64,000 nucleotides of DNA from Lagopus muta (taxonomy: Eukaryota; Chordata; Aves; Galliformes; Phasianidae), in the NCBI RefSeq assembly GCF_023343835.1, contig NC_064449.1, forward strand, positions 4,625,778 through 4,689,777, given 5' to 3'. Positions 12,301 to 24,400 of this stretch are shown piece by piece; position 1 is the stretch's first letter, and each line of letters opens with the position of its first letter. Position numbers and translations under genes: made by a program. Below the pieces are notes generated by a model, which was given only the letters and a program-made list of their open reading frames with translations, did no database searches and was not told the origin of the DNA.

Positions 12301-14951
12301 TATTGCCAAGAATGGAGATTTCTCTCGGATAATTTGTTTTGGTGCTGCCTATATCTTTTATAGTGTAGTTTCAGGAGAATTAATTTTTCCAGTTCTGATC
12401 ACAGTTCATTAGTTTAGATAAGAATATTGAATACAATGTCATCACTTCAAAACAGCCGTACGTAGCCGTACATAAATCTGGCTCTTTGTCATGTAACAAT
12501 GTCTTCTGCATGCTGTTGTCCAGGTGTTTAAAGAGGCTGCACGCAGCACATTACAGCAGAAGACTTTTTTACAGCTGCTTTTTGGGTGTTTGTAAAGCTT
12601 GGTAGATCTTTCAGCTAGAAAGTGTTGGATGTGCCCGTACACACGATCAGGTTAGTCTGCAGTCAGGCTGCTTCGACCAAGAAGAAAAGGGTTATTCATT
12701 CACCTTGGTATTTCCCTGTACTTGCCCTACTTGGACTCTTGAGCTACTGAGCTTTAGAAACACTTACTTTCTGTATCTGGTGGTCAGGTAGCCACAGCAG
12801 AGGCTCCCCAAGAAGCCTCCAATCCCAAAGACAGACACAATGAAGGACCACAGCAGCATGATTGTCTCTGGATGGAGGGGTGAGCCGTGTCGCTCCATCC
12901 AGGTTTCATTAATAAAGTTCCTGATGTGCTGAAAAGGAAAATGATTTTTGACTGGATAATGGGTGTCAGATTCCTTCATCTTATTTGGCTGCTGTACGTC
13001 AGTTCTACTCAGACTAGATTTCTTTTGAGATTAACTTTCAGAGTAAAACAGGTTAGTTGAGATCAATTTCAGAATCTTCAAATTAGTGTCAGTCAGTAAG
13101 CTTGAAAAACAGAAAATGTGCTGTTGTCATTCTTCTCCATTTTAGAAAGTTATATTTGATGAAATCTAGGAATTGTAGGAAGGCCTTGGTGGCTAATCCT
13201 TTACAATTAAATCAGGAGAAAAAGGGCTGAGGAAGGAGAAGTAAAATTACAAATCAAATTCAGACAGGTTAATGCAAGGTTGCTCTCTCATTTATGGGCT
13301 CTAGCTATGAGAAGCATGGTTTATACACATGGAAGACAGTAAGGGTGCTGACAGTGTAATGCTGTGACTTTGACATCTGTATATTTGGCCATGTTTTGCC
13401 TCTAAGTAGCATACAGGAGAGGAGATCACATGCATGGCACCAGACAGATTGATGAATTGGAAAGCAAGACCCCCAAATCTTGAAACTGGCCAGGGAGATT
13501 GCTACCTACCACAGAGGGGGCGTTGATGACAGAAATATGGAATCCATATGGGAAACTACCTCCAATTCCCAGCACTAGGACCATTTGAAGTAGCCCCTGG
13601 AACTGAACCTGCAAAGTGAAAATAAAGTACTCCATCACCTTCACATTAATGTACTGCTTTCATTTCTGACTTTGTTGTTATTCTTAAGCTTAATAAAGGA
13701 AAGATACTTTTAACATTTGCCTTTTTCAGAAAGGCATGGGCTAAAAGGAGAAGATGGTAATTTGGAATAGTCTTTGTAATTGCACTAACACAAAACTCTC
13801 CCTAACACAAAACTACCCAGACGTATTTGGGTATGTGATACTACTGATCTGTATAGAAGACACTGTGCTCTGTGTTCTTTTCAAGTCAGATTGTAATCAC
13901 AGAATCACAGAATGGCTTAGGATGGAGGGGACCTTAAAGATCACCCAGCCCCAACTCCCTGCCATGGCTGTGGGGCACCCACAGCTCTGCCTCGACACTC
14001 TGAGTAACATTTCTGCTTAACATCTAACCCAAATCTCCCCTCTTTTATATTAAAGCCATTCCCCCTTTTCCTATCATGAGCTTCGTAAGCTCACAGTTTC
14101 CTGGAGATCAGTGCCTAGATGAAGAAAAACTGGAATAAAATACAATCAGACAGGAGCAAAGTAAAGTAAATGTGTATAATGGTGGCTTGGATGATATTTA
14201 GATCTCTCCTTATTCTAGTTCTTAGATCCATCTTTCAAGGGCCCGTTACTTCATTTCTCCACTACTGAATTTCCTGAGTTCTCTCATGACAAGAATAGAG
14301 AAGTAATGGATCAGGAGATTCTGAATTTCCTTCAAAGTTCTGTCTCAGATTCAATAGATTTGCTAATCAACAAAAGTTAACTCACCTTCTCACTCTTCCT
14401 TTTTTTTTCTTTTAATGGGTGCATGATAGATTTAGAAATTACGAATTTTAGTACTTATTGGAAGTTGAGAAATAGAGTAAGAAATACTTGTTAGAATTTC
14501 TTCCCCTCTTAAGACTATGGTAACTCTTGATGGATGATATTAAATGGATGGATGAAATGAGGAAGCTCATTTCTTTTGCAGCTTGTCATGTGTATCGTAG
14601 CCTTTTGCAGCACAGTTAATCCATTCATTACTTCAGAATTAGTCGTGAAAGTAATCAGAGCACCTGCTAGTTTTCAGTAATTCAGAAGACAAAAGTACTA
14701 CAGTGTTGTCAGACGGTGGAACTGCAAGAAGTTTTGTTAGTTTTTATTTTGTCTTCTTGCACGAAAAAGACCTTTCCATGCCCCAACCCCATTCCTCTTG
14801 GCGATGTTTAAATGCAGAAGAGAAGGATGGTCGCTGTCCTAAAAGAGCTTATAATCTTTAAGTAATCTGGATCACGTTAGCCTTGCCCTTTAAATGTCAG
14901 GGACATGAGAAAGTGACACTTACTCACCAGGTCAGAGAAAAAGGTGGCCAT
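6384..14951 (-). CDS. Gene B: SLC2A11-like facilitative sugar transporter, 12 exons
   Basis: Predicted 499-residue, 12-helix plasma-membrane uniporter of the class II GLUT family. Exons in order: 14928-14951, 13510-13608, 12768-12928, 11295-11419, 10906-11035, 10206-10354, 9459-9646, 8589-8699, 7930-8031, 7691-7766, 6908-7035, 6384-6590. All joins keep frame with GT/AG ends. Exon 1 encodes only MATFFSDL, and the intron after it is in phase 0. Visible motifs: LGIGG in helix 1, NETW glycosylation sequon at residue 48, EISPKKLRG, the helix 5 glutamine at 175, QLCGVNA in helix 7, ERFGRK in loop 8-9, EIF..SFRPSAF, PETKGKS at 458-464, and a C-terminal TKL. Oddities: the loop 2-3 motif reads RYRKK where paralogues have a glycine, and PESPR reads PESPS. 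The exon 7 donor is GTTGAG. The substrate is not known; hexose is inferred from the family. Confidence 0.9.
8890..9366 (+). mobile_element. CR1 LINE 3' fragment in intron 7 of gene B
   Basis: The sequence follows the CR1 3' region in order: CCAGACTCTT, a TTCTTCACC..GAGAATGG segment, a GGAGAAGTCATGGAATCTC segment, and a GGGCCAGATGGCTTTCAGAGCCCTCTTCCAA end leading to CATTCTGTGAGTT. It is heavily diverged and truncated at the 5' end, so it is an old insertion. It lies antisense to the host gene between exons 7 and 8. Confidence 0.75.
13895..14090 (-). mobile_element. CR1 LINE 3' fragment in intron 1 of gene B
   Basis: Read on the plus strand it starts with the reversed CR1 tail (ATCACAGAATCACAGAATGG), then the usual GGGACCTTAAAGATCACC and CCAACTCCCTGCCATGG segments, and later AACATCTAACCCAAATCTCC and AAAGCCATTCCCCC. 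This order is typical of a CR1 in minus orientation. It is 5'-truncated and moderately diverged. Confidence 0.85.
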
Positions 14952-15097
14952 CTCCGATGAAAGAGCTGATTCCTGTTGCTTACTGACTGGTACCTGCCAG
15001 AGGAACTGAAAGCTCGCATTGCACAATAGCAGCGTCAGTGAACTAGTCCCACGTTACTGAAGTTAAAGTTTAGTTAGAAGGTTTTTGAGTTAATTAC

Positions 15098-15174
15098 ACT
15101 TATTTCAGCTGTTGTACAAAGTTTAGAATTGTTGGATTAAATATTTCAACCAATGGTTATGTCTAGCTCAAGTA
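15098..15174 (-). promoter_or_regulatory. Conserved block upstream of gene B exon 1 (candidate promoter)
   Basis: About 150-220 bases upstream of the gene B start codon lies a block that aligns with the same region upstream of gene C. Shared pieces on the plus strand are CACTTAT, TTCAGCTG, ACAAAGTT and GGATTAAATATTTCA. It contains an AT-rich TATTTAAT on the sense strand, and in B only, a CCAAT/ATTGG-type element next to it. Promoter function is inferred from position and conservation. It could instead be 5' UTR or merely duplicated flank. Confidence 0.35.
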
Positions 15175-16914
15175 ACCAAGACGGTCTCACTCGCCAGGAA
15201 CCTGTATACATCATGAACTCTCTTTTGTCCTTGGGCAATAGGTAACAGAGACATTGATTTTAGAAAGAACTGCAATAGCCTTAACTTGCTTAGTTCTCAG
15301 TAGAAACTAACAAACTTAGAGGCAGTGTTATCTGTTGGGAATTTTAAATGGGGCTCAGATAGTGATATGTACAGGACTTTTGGAAAGAGCCTAACAATTC
15401 TACAGTGGCACTTTGGGCTCAAGCAGCTGTTAGGAGTACTGGATTTTTCTTTGCTGAAGAAAATTCAACATCAGGCCAGTAACCTTCAGAGCTGGAGTGT
15501 TGTCTCTTACATCAGACAGAACGTTTTCAGTCTTTAACTTCGTTTATTTCAAGGCTAAATGGTTTTATATGTGTTAAGCTGGTAAATGGCTTAGATATCA
15601 TCTACATTTTATACCTCAGCTAAAGAAGATGAAGAAATCAGAAAGAAATTGTTGTATGCAAATAGTCACACTACAAAATAGATCACCTGCAAAGAATATT
15701 CACAAATTCTCCAGCTGACATCTGAGATGTAGTGCCACCTGGCCAATTTCCTCAATTTATGTTGTTCTCATAATGAAACTGTCTTTTGATGTAAATTGAG
15801 AATACACGGTGTTTTGTTTTCTGATGAGATCTCCAGCAGTGAAGCTGTTGTTAGAACACAAGTGAGACCATCCCTTTGATGCTAGGAATTAATTGATTTT
15901 TCTGGAAAGTCATGCAAAGTTGGAATGACATACCATGCATCTGCCAAAGGAAAGAAATGCTATGCTAGCTGCTAGTATCTGCCTTGCTTAGATGGCACTG
16001 GGGGAAAATGCAGTGTTACAGTCATGCAAGACACACATATGCAAAGCTGTCCTGAGCCTTCTCAAACAAGGTCTAACTAGCCCAGGTCTGTTCTTAGTGT
16101 CTGTGTAGCAGCACTTCTCTGATCCCATTTGAAAGTTTTTGTAGCTGCCTCAGAGTCAGTATTTGAGACAATCCTTACACATCAGCTGATGGCTCTGAAT
16201 GCATACATGTGCTGCTCCTGATGCTTCTGAGTGCTTCACCTCTTCGGCACCTCTGGCTCTCTGGGCTGGACTTCCACAGTACTTTGAAGCATCATCAATA
16301 TGCTGCAGTCATGCTGTTTCAGATAACTGGGAGGTGTGTTTAGGAGGCTTTTGGCAACTTTTATTCATTCTGACCCCAAAATATCACAGAACACCTGGAT
16401 TGCTAAGGCTTAAATAGGTGAGCAGAAGTGCCAGTATAGCTACCCAAGGTGTTATATGCTATGAATTATTGCAGATACTCCAGCTTTATATTTAAACTAT
16501 ACATTTTTGCTTTTTCATCCCTTGACCAGGCTGTTGCCAGAATGCAGCTCGCTCTACTGAGCACAGGCAAAGGTTGACCTGTGCTCCAAATAGCTGTTCC
16601 ACTTCGTTGTCACATTAATGTTCCATAGGGCATCCGCTCAGTTCCTGTTAAGGATCATATGGAGAAGACTTTCCTAATAACATCTAATGAATAACAGATC
16701 AGAGGAGTGGCTCACTGGAGAGTCAACCCAGCAGTGCTACATGATGACACTCTGCTTATGTTTCCAAAGATTTGGGGTATTGTTGCATTGAAGTATGTGC
16801 TCAGACTGACGGGTTAGGAAAAGATAATTCTGTTTTACCAAAGTTGAGATTTCTACAAGGAAAGTCTTGTCTCCAAATGACTAATAGTCATTAGTTTCTA
16901 TTTATGTTGTTATA
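15175..16914. other. Intergenic B-C spacer, nothing recognised
   Basis: No exon-like segments with SLC2A motifs, no CR1 tail and no long open frame on either strand. The AT-rich stretches look like ordinary spacer. Confidence 0.5.
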
Positions 16915-17043
16915 CATAGAATCATAGAATCTTAGAATGGTTTGGTTGGAAAGGACCCTTAAGATCATCTAGTTCCAACCCCATTGCTATAGGCAGGAAC
17001 ACCTCCCAATAGACCAGGCTGCTCACAACCCCATCCAGCCTGG
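16915..17043 (-). mobile_element. CR1 LINE 3' fragment between genes B and C
   Basis: The plus strand shows the reversed CR1 tail (ATAGAATCATAGAATC), then GGTTGGAAAGGACCC, TTAAGATCATCTAGTTCCAA and a CAGGCTGCTCACAACCCCAT segment. It is a short 5'-truncated CR1 copy in minus orientation and clearer than the one in intron 7 of gene B. Confidence 0.9.
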
Positions 17044-18448
17044 GTGTATACATACACATATACAGAACACTGCAAAATTTGGGGGTTTTTTTCATTCTAG
17101 AGATTCTCCATGTTTCACAGATTATCTTTTAGTGAGAAGTCTTAAGTGTTCTTCAGTACAAAACAAGCAACAAAAAATCCCTGTCTTGGAAGGATCTGCA
17201 CACCAATAGTTTTTTTCTAGTCAGCTGTTCCTGAGGGATGTCCTATTGTTGGGAAAGAAACACTTGTGGAAGCCAGAAGTATTATTCCAAGTTCATCTGC
17301 CATTTTTATTATGTGTAACGTTTCCAATGAAAGGTAAGCAGCAGCTAAGATGAACGGCAGAATTCGTATTTTGAATAGCCAACATTGGAGTTGAAGTAAA
17401 CACACCAGTCAAAGCAGTATCAGAGATAAAAAGGAACATTTATTTTACACACATCTAGGGTGTAGATTTTACTTTGCGTATTGCACTCCGCTGCATATTG
17501 TTCTGTGTTTCACTGCCCTCAAGGTAATTGTGGGCACTCTGATCCTGGAGGGGTAGCAACAGGCTTAGAGTGATGCTGCTGATGGGGCGATAGCACTGAG
17601 TATCTGAAAGGACTCCCTGTGCTTCTGTTTTCTGACAGTGGGTTTCCATCTGTGACTTCATCAGCTCCACTGTATTGCCACTGAAACAAATAAAGCTGTA
17701 TAGGAATTTTTTTACTCATTCTTTATCCATTTCGTGAATAAATCTGATTTTAGAATCAAGTGATGGATTTTCTTTCTTTTTTTTAAATTTTAAATAAAAT
17801 AATTCAATGCAATTCTCAGCAAGGAGAGCTGCTGATATCGAAAGTTTAAAATCCAAAAGCTCTGAATTTTGACAAACTAGAGTGAAAGTCTGATAACAGA
17901 AGGAAATTGTGGCATTAAGTACAGGAATCTGGAAAGAAGTGGTTGTTCAGTCTAAAGAAACAAAGACTCTGTCCTATTCTGTTATTTCTTTTTCTTTAAT
18001 CTGTTGTGAATTGAAATCTAGCCAGAGATAGCAAGCCAAGAACTTTACTATTGCTATTTCAGGGTTGTAAATACAAACTCATGACTCAGAGAGAGAGAAG
18101 GGACCATGAGTCTTCCTTTTCTGTGTGGTCAGCAGAATGTTTAGAAATTCTACATGCAGTTTCAGTGTGTATTAATTGCTCCATTATAGAAGAGATTTAC
18201 ACATCAGCAAGTTGAGCCAAGATGTGCATGAGTTAGACGAGTCTATTCCGCTAATATAAGCCATCATCCCTTTTCTAAGCTGCCCAGAGTGGAGTGCTTT
18301 AGAACCGTGCTGTTTTGGCAAAAGAAAAGCCTCGTAGGTGATGGATAATAAAAGCTGATAGTCCATTTGACCAACATGCAAACCAGAGAACAACAAATGT
18401 CTTTTCTTTCTTCCTTTTAAGAATGCTTGCTACCTCTGTACCAGCCAG
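17044..18448. other. 3' flank of gene C
   Basis: No coding potential recognised. Sense-strand ATTAAA (17995-18000) and AATAAA (17439-17444) are possible poly(A) signals for gene C, about 0.45 and 1.0 kb past its stop. No closer hexamer was seen, so the 3' UTR of C is probably longer than that of B or D. Confidence 0.35.
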
Positions 18449-21400
18449 TCACAGCCTGGTGCAGAAGGTGTAACCCTCCTCCATGACATGGTTTGGAGTT
18501 GCTGGAACATGCTTCTTTCTGAAGTTTAGCTTATCAAACTCTTCTGTTATTTCCACAATTGACTTCCCTTTTGTTTCTGGAAGGAACAGGTGGAAAAATG
18601 TTGCTGAAGAGAAAAGTACCCCTATAAAGATGAGGAAACAGAAGTGCTTGAGTCCTTCCTGCAGGGAAGAGCAGAGTGAGAAAGAGAGCAAGATGAGCAT
18701 ATCTTTTTGTTTGTCACATTCTCGGGACGTCTCCTGCTGCTCTTCTTCCAACTCCCATGGCCAGCTCTGGAGCATGGCACGCCTGGGGAGAGCCCTGGGG
18801 TGTCACTCACCACAATGAATGGGAAGGTTGTTCCAATCACAAAGACACCCAGCCAATTGAAAACTGAACTGATCACAAAGGCGGGTGGTCTACAGGACAG
18901 GTTGAAAATTTCAACCCTCATGGAAACTGTGGCGCCACCTAAAAAGGAAGAGGAGTAAGATTTACTTCTCAGTGTGTTTGATTTGAAGGTTTGGATCTTC
19001 AAAAAGATGCTACTGCTGTTGGCCGGCATTCAAGAGACTCTTCTCTTTTAGAAAAGAAAGTGTTTGTGGCATCTTATAAACTGTTAGACATCACTTTATT
19101 TAAATATTACTTTCTTCAAACAAATTTTATTGGGAAGATTTAAGAATTGAGCAGTTAGCATTTCAAAAAATCTGATGTCTTCTCATGAAAAAAGCTGCAT
19201 AGGAGTGAAATACCAATTATTACTACAAGCAAGAATTCCCAGTATGATATTGTTAGATCAGTCTTTCCAGATTCACTTCCTGGGCTTTTCAGTTGTGATC
19301 TGGAAGTCACAGAACTTTGACCGGCTTTGAGTTAGGTAAATAATTTCACCTACTGTGTGACAAGGCAAGTATTTGAAAAATAAATAAGCTTTTTAAGTTC
19401 ACAAGGAGTTGGTAGTATAAATTAGGAAGAGAGTTAATCCAAAGTAGGTCTTCTATGCTGCTGTTTATGTGCGATACAATGTGAGAGTATACGACAAGGA
19501 ATTTGAAAGTATCCTTGGGTTTCTTTTTCTCTCTCTTTTTTTTTAAATTGTTTCTAAAAAATCTACTTTCACTCTGTTTCTCTATGATTTTTGGTGAATA
19601 CTTTTTGCTCTCTCTTTTCATCAGTCTCTCGTTATAAAAACTCAGACCTGATGGCATTGCAGTTTCTGGCCACCGACTGGAGTCACAATGCTTATGTGAC
19701 TACAAGGTCAGGTTAAATGAACCCACCTTTGTGAAATGCTGCATGCTATATAATGCAATATTTCCCCAGCCATATTTGTAAGGGAACATGACTTGATTCT
19801 TTTACTTCTTTGGAATGCAGTACTCACCTGGCCCAAGCCCAAAGACAACTACAAATAAGATAATCAGACAGAGGCTGCAGTATGGCATCCAGAAATACCA
19901 ATCCTGGGAACAAAACAAAGAAAAAAACAATTTATGCATGAAATCTGTGAATAACTGTAGGTTAGAAAAGTTTTCTGACACTGTTACTTCAATAAAAAAC
20001 ATATGGTGTGTGAGAACTGGAAGAGAAATGTGAATCCTTCTTCCTATGGACAGAGCCCTGAGATGTTTGTTAGGTGTGCAGACAATCAAGTTTGCTGATG
20101 CAGAGCAACTGTCAATCTTAGATGCCTTCAAATAAAGGATGTCTGAGTAGTACTTTTCCACCATGTCCTCCTTTCTCCTTGATCCCACAGTGCTTCCCCT
20201 AACCCTTAGAGATATGGGAAGGCCAAGTTATATCTTTCTTTGCTTTTGACATGGTAATAGCTAGAACAATTTCCACTGAAAAGGAGTAGATCTTAGTCAA
20301 GAAGATACAGGACACAGTGCTTTAGGAAAAGGTCTCTCCTATATCCAAGACCCTTCATGATTGAAACAGAAATGGAAGTCTGCTGCCACCTTGCTTCAAT
20401 GTTAATTTTGCAGTAGTATCTACTGAACAGCTCTTAGATGAATACTGGTACCCAGGAGAACTGTTTCTGAAGAAATTACATCACTGACATGGTAATAAAA
20501 AATTGAAATGCTCTACAGTCCATGAACCAGTATGTGCATTCCCAGGGAAATCTGCAGCAAAGCTGAACTTCAAAGAGTCTGGTTTTTTAATTGTTAATTG
20601 TAACTTATTAAGAAATGCATAATTAGAAAGGACAGTTTCCCTATGACTGCATTTTGATCTGTGCTTACCAGTGTTCAGTGTTTGCAGCCTGATGATATCA
20701 GGAATCAAGGCTACCTTCTCTGTGCTTTGTGTGCTCCTTGCTATAGTCTTGCTTAAAGGGAGGCAGGAGTGCAGACAGTATTTGCTGAGAGAAAGATTAA
20801 TCCTATGTGCAGAGGGTTATTTGAGAACTTCTGAGCTTCACATTCCTTTCTCAGAAGCACGTTTCTACCTATGAGCATAGGTACGAATAGAACAGAATAG
20901 ATAATGGAAAGAGAACTACCAGGAGAAGAGTTTCCTCACCTGTAGGGAGAGGGTCACTGTGATTACAGCTAGCAGTGAACCCATGATGAAGTAGCCTCCT
21001 CTTATGAGTGTTTTCCTGCCCAGTCGCTCAATGATGGAGCTCTGAGGGACAGAAATCACAGTGGTGTCAGTGCCAGAAAAGCAAACAGTGATGCATTCCC
21101 ATAGTAACATGACTTGACTTACACACACTACAGTGGCTAAGAGTTCTGCAAGTCCGATAGAGAGGGTCATATAGTAGACCATTCTTTCCTCAAAGCCAGC
21201 TGCCTGGAGGACTTCAAAAGTATAAAAATAAATCTAGAGGAGAAAAAAAAACAACAAACACAGAACAGTAAGAGAAGAAAGAATATCATTTCTTACCCAT
21301 GTCTGTGTGTGACACTGACCTGGATAGGAGCTGGCAGCCAAGGATCATGCAGCTCGGCTTTTGAGTAAGAGTTGTGCACTCTTTCTGGTAGTATTCACTT

Positions 21401-24400
21401 TATTGGCAGACAAAAACATTGTAAAACATTATCAAATTAATTAATTTGATGAAAGATAAAGTTCTGTGATAAACAAATCTCCAGCTGCTGTAATTAGGTT
21501 TGCATAGACCTCATTTAGGTGCATTCATAAACAGCCAGTTATATTGTCACTTATGGAGCCCATCCAAGAACAACATTGTAGGACATACTCTTCCTTCTCA
21601 AGAAAGAAGAGCGTGGGTTATGGAATCATGAGGAAGTAAAACAGACATCTTTTCTTTTAAAGTATCTCTTCTGTATTTGGAGATTTGCTAAGATGATACA
21701 GATTTCAGTTTAAACTGTGTTAGACTCAACTGTGTGTTTCCTTCACAGGTATTGCTGCAGCGTGAAGTTAGATGTGGAAGAATTGTGCAGAAAATTGCAA
21801 AGCTGTGGCTTCAAAATGATCTCAGAAAAGTTCTGATCTGAAGAAGACAGGGAGGATTGCAGAAGCTGCCAGAACCGTGAGCATTCTTTAATGGCTAAAG
21901 GTAGAGTGAGCATATTGCCATCCCACGTGTCCTCCTTAGAATGCTGACTCATGGGAGCAGTAACATAAGACTGTGCTGTAGATTTTGCCAAGAGAGAGTG
22001 GGCTTGTTGTAGGAACAGATTCTGGGCCCTCACAGCAGCTGCCAAAAATGGCTGATAAATAAATAAATACAGAGAATGGTAACTCCAGCAGGGACCAAGA
22101 GCTGGGCAAGAAGATGTCATATGGAGAGCCTGGCCAAGCTCTGCAAGCAGCTGCTGCTGTGTGGAAGGGTTGGCAGATACCACATAGTGGCCTGGGAAAC
22201 CTGGGAAAAATGAGAGGAGATCTTGAGAGCTATGATGTCTTCTTTAAGGCTGCTGTAAATGTTTTGAGACTTTAAGGGGGAAATGCACTCAACTGCATTG
22301 ATGCCACACAGCTGAACTGAGGCGGTCAGAATAATTATCATGTACAGCTGCCAGCGGATAGCTGGTTCTTTCATTAGCTCCAGGACACTCAAGATCTTGA
22401 TGTTTTTCACTGTTGCCTTCTCTTTCATGATGTCATCAATCTCTGCTTGGTGATGGCCTTCACCCCAAAGCTGCCTTATGGCTGTAGAGGAGAAGGAAAG
22501 TGAGACCTGCCATGTTAATTTGTCTCTTTTGTTTGGTGACTGAGAAGTTTAAGTGGGCTGTGTGGGCTGTGTCTGCAGTGTGAGGCAAAGATGTCCTATG
22601 GTGTATTCCAGAGCCCTGTCCCCTCTTTCACAGAGGGGCTTGTTCAGAGAGAGGGGCTTAGTGAGGTGCACAATGACTTCCTCCCTGCTCGTGGGTCCAC
22701 ATTAATCCCTTCCTCATTCTCTCAGGGTACAAGCTTGGTACACAGCCAATAGAGTTGAGTGGAGCCCTATGGAGCCCTGCAGTGCAAACTGCCATTTGTC
22801 ATTTGTCATTTAGCATTAACCATTTATACTGCTCAGAGCATAACAGCTTATTATGAAAGATTTTGTATTAGAGGAGTAGTTTTGTATTCTATATGAGGAC
22901 TACAACAAAAATGTACTTAGTGGATATTCAGAGTCATCTCAGAAATGAGCAGGGAGAAACTTTTTTCTGCACTGGGAGAGAAAACTCACAAACTAACTGA
23001 AAGCCAAGGAAGGAACAGGAACACAGAGCACTCAGTTACCTTTCTTGCAGCCTTCCTGGTCTCCTTTATGCATGAGGAGATATGGCGGGGATTCAGGGAA
23101 GAAGGGCAGAGTGAACAGCTGGACCAGTGCAGGAATTCCACAGGAGGCCATCAGCATGGGCCACCGGGACTGGCTGCCCAGCAGCTCCCTGGCAGGAATT
23201 AAACAAGCATGTGTAGAATAACAATTCATTACATTGGTTTTTGAGAAGAGAAAGAAATTGATGGAAAAGCAGAAGCAGCAAAAGATGGAGGGATCCAGAT
23301 ACGAACTGGGTTGCAAATCAGTTGTACTATACCTTTGTCCTGCAATTTGCCCTACGGCTTTTCCCAGTGACCAAAAGAAAGAGGCAGTAGAGTTTGCAAA
23401 TCCACGTAGCTTCCTAGGGGAAATTTCCCCAACATACTGATGATGCAGAGGAGTAGAAAAGCCTTGAGGTGAAGAGGAAATTATGGGAGAGAAGAAGAAG
23501 ACATTCATAACCATGGGAAATAAAATGGAATGTAAATAACTAAGCAGCACAGAATATAGCTGCCTCGTGCACCAAATTGTTTCTCATACCTCAGCCTGGG
23601 CATGAGATTTTTAAGTACTAGGCTTTCTAACCCTTTCTACAGAAGTGATTCCTGTCCTCTTTGAACAGTGCAGTTTCCTGACCTTAAGAACTGTACACCT
23701 GTGGGGTGTTGCCTCATCATCGTGTCTCTTTTGAGTCTTAGTACATTTTAAAAGAGAATATGCAAAAGCTGAGTAACTAAACTGTGAGTAGTGTTTCATT
23801 TGCTTGTAGTTAATGTACATAATCTCAGCCCTGTTTGAAATGATGTTACAGAAGAGCTGCTGTGGTAGATCTACAGTGGGTAAAAGTATATGGTACTTCA
23901 GTGTTGGTTTGTACATGACTTGAGAGAAGATGCAAGTATTTCTTTTCAATGTACAGCAATGATTTTGATGATTTGAAGCAGAGTTGGTATTTATAGCTAC
24001 CAGTGAAGTACTAAATGGCTCAGGAATTCTGAAATCTAGTCTGTGAACTACAGTATTTTCTTGATATGATAGTCACAGCCCCTCTAATCTGGTTTGAAAA
24101 CAGTTTCTGCTCCTGTCTTTATGTATTGGCAAAATGGTGGAGATGTGCAGTCTCCATAGCAACAATTAGGTCTTTACATGACACAAGATGTGGGTTCTAG
24201 ATCATAGCAGGGTGACCGTGGGTGAGCAGTCCTTGAAATAATGTTCTTCAATACATCTGTATGTCAGTAATTTACAGAACTCGGTTATTTGAAAAATAGA
24301 CACTTATTTAAATAAGTTTAAAAAAAAAAAAGGCATCCTTGCGAATATCCAAAACTAAATGGACAAGCAACATTTTGTGTAGGAAACAAATACAAGACAT

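Noticed and set aside
17217-17405. Minus-strand frame with a hydrophobic segment (LPFILAAAYLSLETL) downstream of gene C
   Set aside because: No match to transporter exons and no splice context. Most likely 3' UTR or spacer of gene C.
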